From an uncultured Flavobacteriales bacterium (GTDB lineage: Bacteria > Bacteroidota > Bacteroidia > Flavobacteriales > UBA7430), in NCBI GenBank assembly GCA_913041775.1, contig CAJWJW010000066.1, forward strand, positions 1 through 7,204: a stretch of DNA of 7,204 nucleotides. The letters are read 5' to 3'. A program made the position numbers and the translations under genes. Below are positions 6,546-7,204 of the stretch, in pieces. How positions within the stretch are numbered: the first letter of the stretch is position 1; each line of letters starts with the position of its first letter. The notes below the pieces were generated by a model. That model worked only from the letters and a program-made list of their open reading frames with translations. It did no database searches and was not told where the DNA came from.

Positions 6546-6832
6546 TACTATTAAACACGCTAATTATTTTAAGCATTTATAGCTAACAGATAAGTTTAAT
6601 GTTTTTATTCACTGATTATCATCCGTACTTGATATTCTAACTATTGAACTAATTTAAATAAGTGCACTTTTATAACGCTATACTATCTCTTGACATAATT
6701 ACAATTTTCAAATTTTTTGTCCTTCCCATTCACAAACTCTTGATATAGTAAGGTTTTAGATAAACATATCATTCAAAATCAATCCTTTTGTGAATTTAAT
6801 TTAATAATAGTGTGATATCCGTAAAATTAGTG
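6546..6832. other. Divergent intergenic region, no gene seen
   Basis: This very AT-rich stretch lies between the minus-strand ThiF-like gene and the plus-strand helicase gene. I see no coding frame with a plausible start and protein-like composition, no tRNA and no strong terminator. The only clear structure is a spaced nine-base inverted repeat (6728-6736 and 6787-6795). TTGACA at 6690-6695 is followed by only a weak -7-like ATTTTTTG (6712-6719). Confidence 0.6.
6728..6795. repeat. Spaced perfect 9-bp inverted repeat upstream of the helicase promoter
   Basis: ATTCACAAA (6728-6736) and its exact reverse complement TTTGTGAAT (6787-6795) are separated by 50 bases. The downstream arm lies about 40 bases before the putative -7 element of the helicase gene. 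It could be a pair of sites for a regulator or chance in AT-rich DNA; nothing in the sequence decides this. Confidence 0.4.
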
Positions 6833-6840
6833 TAATTTCG
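6833..6840 (+). promoter_or_regulatory. Probable -7 element of the DEAD-box helicase gene
   Basis: TAATTTCG (6833-6840) differs from TAnnTTTG at one base and is followed by a GC-rich CGCCGC. No TTG is at the right distance upstream; GTG at 6812-6814 with an 18-base spacer is the nearest substitute. A start near 6845 would give an mRNA leader of about 85 bases. Confidence 0.5.
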
Positions 6841-6846
6841 CGCCGC

Positions 6847-6916
6847 ACTAATGCTCTATTAGTAAGTCCAATTGGGGCTTAGTCGAGAAGGTTGAGTATT
6901 AGTTATTTATTAACTA
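6847..6916 (+). promoter_or_regulatory. Structured 5' leader of the helicase gene (three small hairpins)
   Basis: Three hairpins can form in a row. ACTAAT/ATTAGT (6847-6852 with 6858-6863) has a five-base loop. Directly adjoining it, AAGTCC/GGGCTT (6864-6869 with 6875-6880) includes one G-U pair. Near the start codon, TAGTTA/TAACTA (6900-6905 with 6911-6916) has the loop TTTAT. A second ATTAGT at 6898-6903 could compete with 6858-6863 for pairing to ACTAAT. Leaders with regulatory structure are known for cold-shock DEAD-box helicase genes such as E. coli deaD; regulation here is inferred. Confidence 0.4.
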
Positions 6917-6930
6917 CTTAATCTGACGAT

Positions 6931-7204
6931 ATGAATCAGAATTTCCTTGACCTTGGCCTAGAAGATATTATAGTCCAAGCCGTTGACCATTTAGGCTTCG
7001 AAAAGCCATCTCCAGTACAAGAAAAATGTATCCCAATTGTATTAAAAGAAGATACCGATTTGGTAGCTTTAGCTCAAACGGGAACTGGTAAAACAGCCTC
7101 TTTTGGATTACCTTTAATCCAGAAAGTTGACAATAACAATAAAGATACCCAAGCTTTAGTATTAGCTCCAACTCGTGAGTTATGTATCCAAATTGCAAGT
7201 GACT
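6931..7204 (+). CDS. DEAD-box ATP-dependent RNA helicase, N-terminal part (3' end beyond window)
   Basis: The first 91 codons are in the window and no stop is reached. The protein begins MNQNFLDLGLED. It shows the Q motif (LGFEKPSPVQEKCIP, residues 21-35, with Phe23 and Gln30), Walker A motif I AQTGTGKT (48-55) and motif Ia PTREL (80-84), in the order and spacing of the RecA-like domain 1 of DEAD-box helicases. Such enzymes unwind short RNA duplexes with ATP and act in ribosome assembly, mRNA decay and cold adaptation. The DEAD and SAT motifs and domain 2 lie outside the window, so the subgroup (DeaD/CsdA, RhlE or another) cannot be fixed. The start at 6931 places the Q motif at the usual distance from the N-terminus. 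Confidence 0.93.
   Translation, partial: MNQNFLDLGLEDIIVQAVDHLGFEKPSPVQEKCIPIVLKEDTDLVALAQTGTGKTASFGLPLIQKVDNNNKDTQALVLAPTRELCIQIASD

Noticed and set aside
6372..6554. Plus-strand open frame opposite the start of the ThiF-like gene
   Set aside because: It overlaps the well-supported N-terminus and promoter of that gene and has no recognisable domain.
6690..6719. TTGACA followed by ATTTTTTG as a second promoter in the intergenic region
   Set aside because: The -7 part lacks the TA of TAnnTTTG and no gene begins nearby; it is over 200 bases before the helicase start.
6968..7198. Minus-strand open frame opposite the helicase gene
   Set aside because: It is antisense to the Q motif and Walker A region of a clear DEAD-box helicase.

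Overview
The window looks like chromosomal DNA from a member of the Bacteroidota, probably a flavobacterium-like or related lineage. The evidence is AT-rich coding sequence, start codons without recognisable Shine-Dalgarno sequences, a GWxTD-type secreted protein (a family known from this phylum), and promoters of the Bacteroidota primary-sigma type (TTG, 18-20 bases, TAnnTTTG). Three such promoters match well, upstream of the tRNA, ndk and the ThiF/MoeB-like gene. Genus cannot be assigned from the sequence alone.

Layout: positions 1-61 hold the 5' part of a tRNA-Ser(UGA) on the minus strand, with its promoter behind it. A tightly packed plus-strand operon follows (170-3518): a secreted GWxTD-domain protein, an LpxL/HtrB-type lysophospholipid acyltransferase and a family 2 glycosyltransferase. 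The first two genes overlap by 1 base and the last two by 25 bases. The acyltransferase and glycosyltransferase point to envelope lipid or glycan synthesis; the role of the GWxTD protein is unknown. ndk (nucleoside diphosphate kinase) comes next, with its own promoter and a strong hairpin terminator that also serves the convergent gene.

Two minus-strand genes follow: an exported papain-like (bleomycin hydrolase/PepC-like) peptidase at 4175-5284, and a ThiF/MoeB-like E1 domain fused to a rhodanese domain at 5396-6502. The E1-like domain has lost most of the residues associated with ATP binding and adenylation, while the rhodanese active site is intact. A 428-base divergent intergenic region then leads to the start of a DEAD-box RNA helicase on the plus strand, cut by the window end. 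Its leader has three small consecutive hairpins.

Most of the window is ordinary core genome. I see no mobile element, CRISPR array or defence system. The observations most worth following are the degenerate E1-like/rhodanese fusion, the structured helicase leader with possible alternative pairing, and the overlapping envelope operon led by a protein of unknown function.
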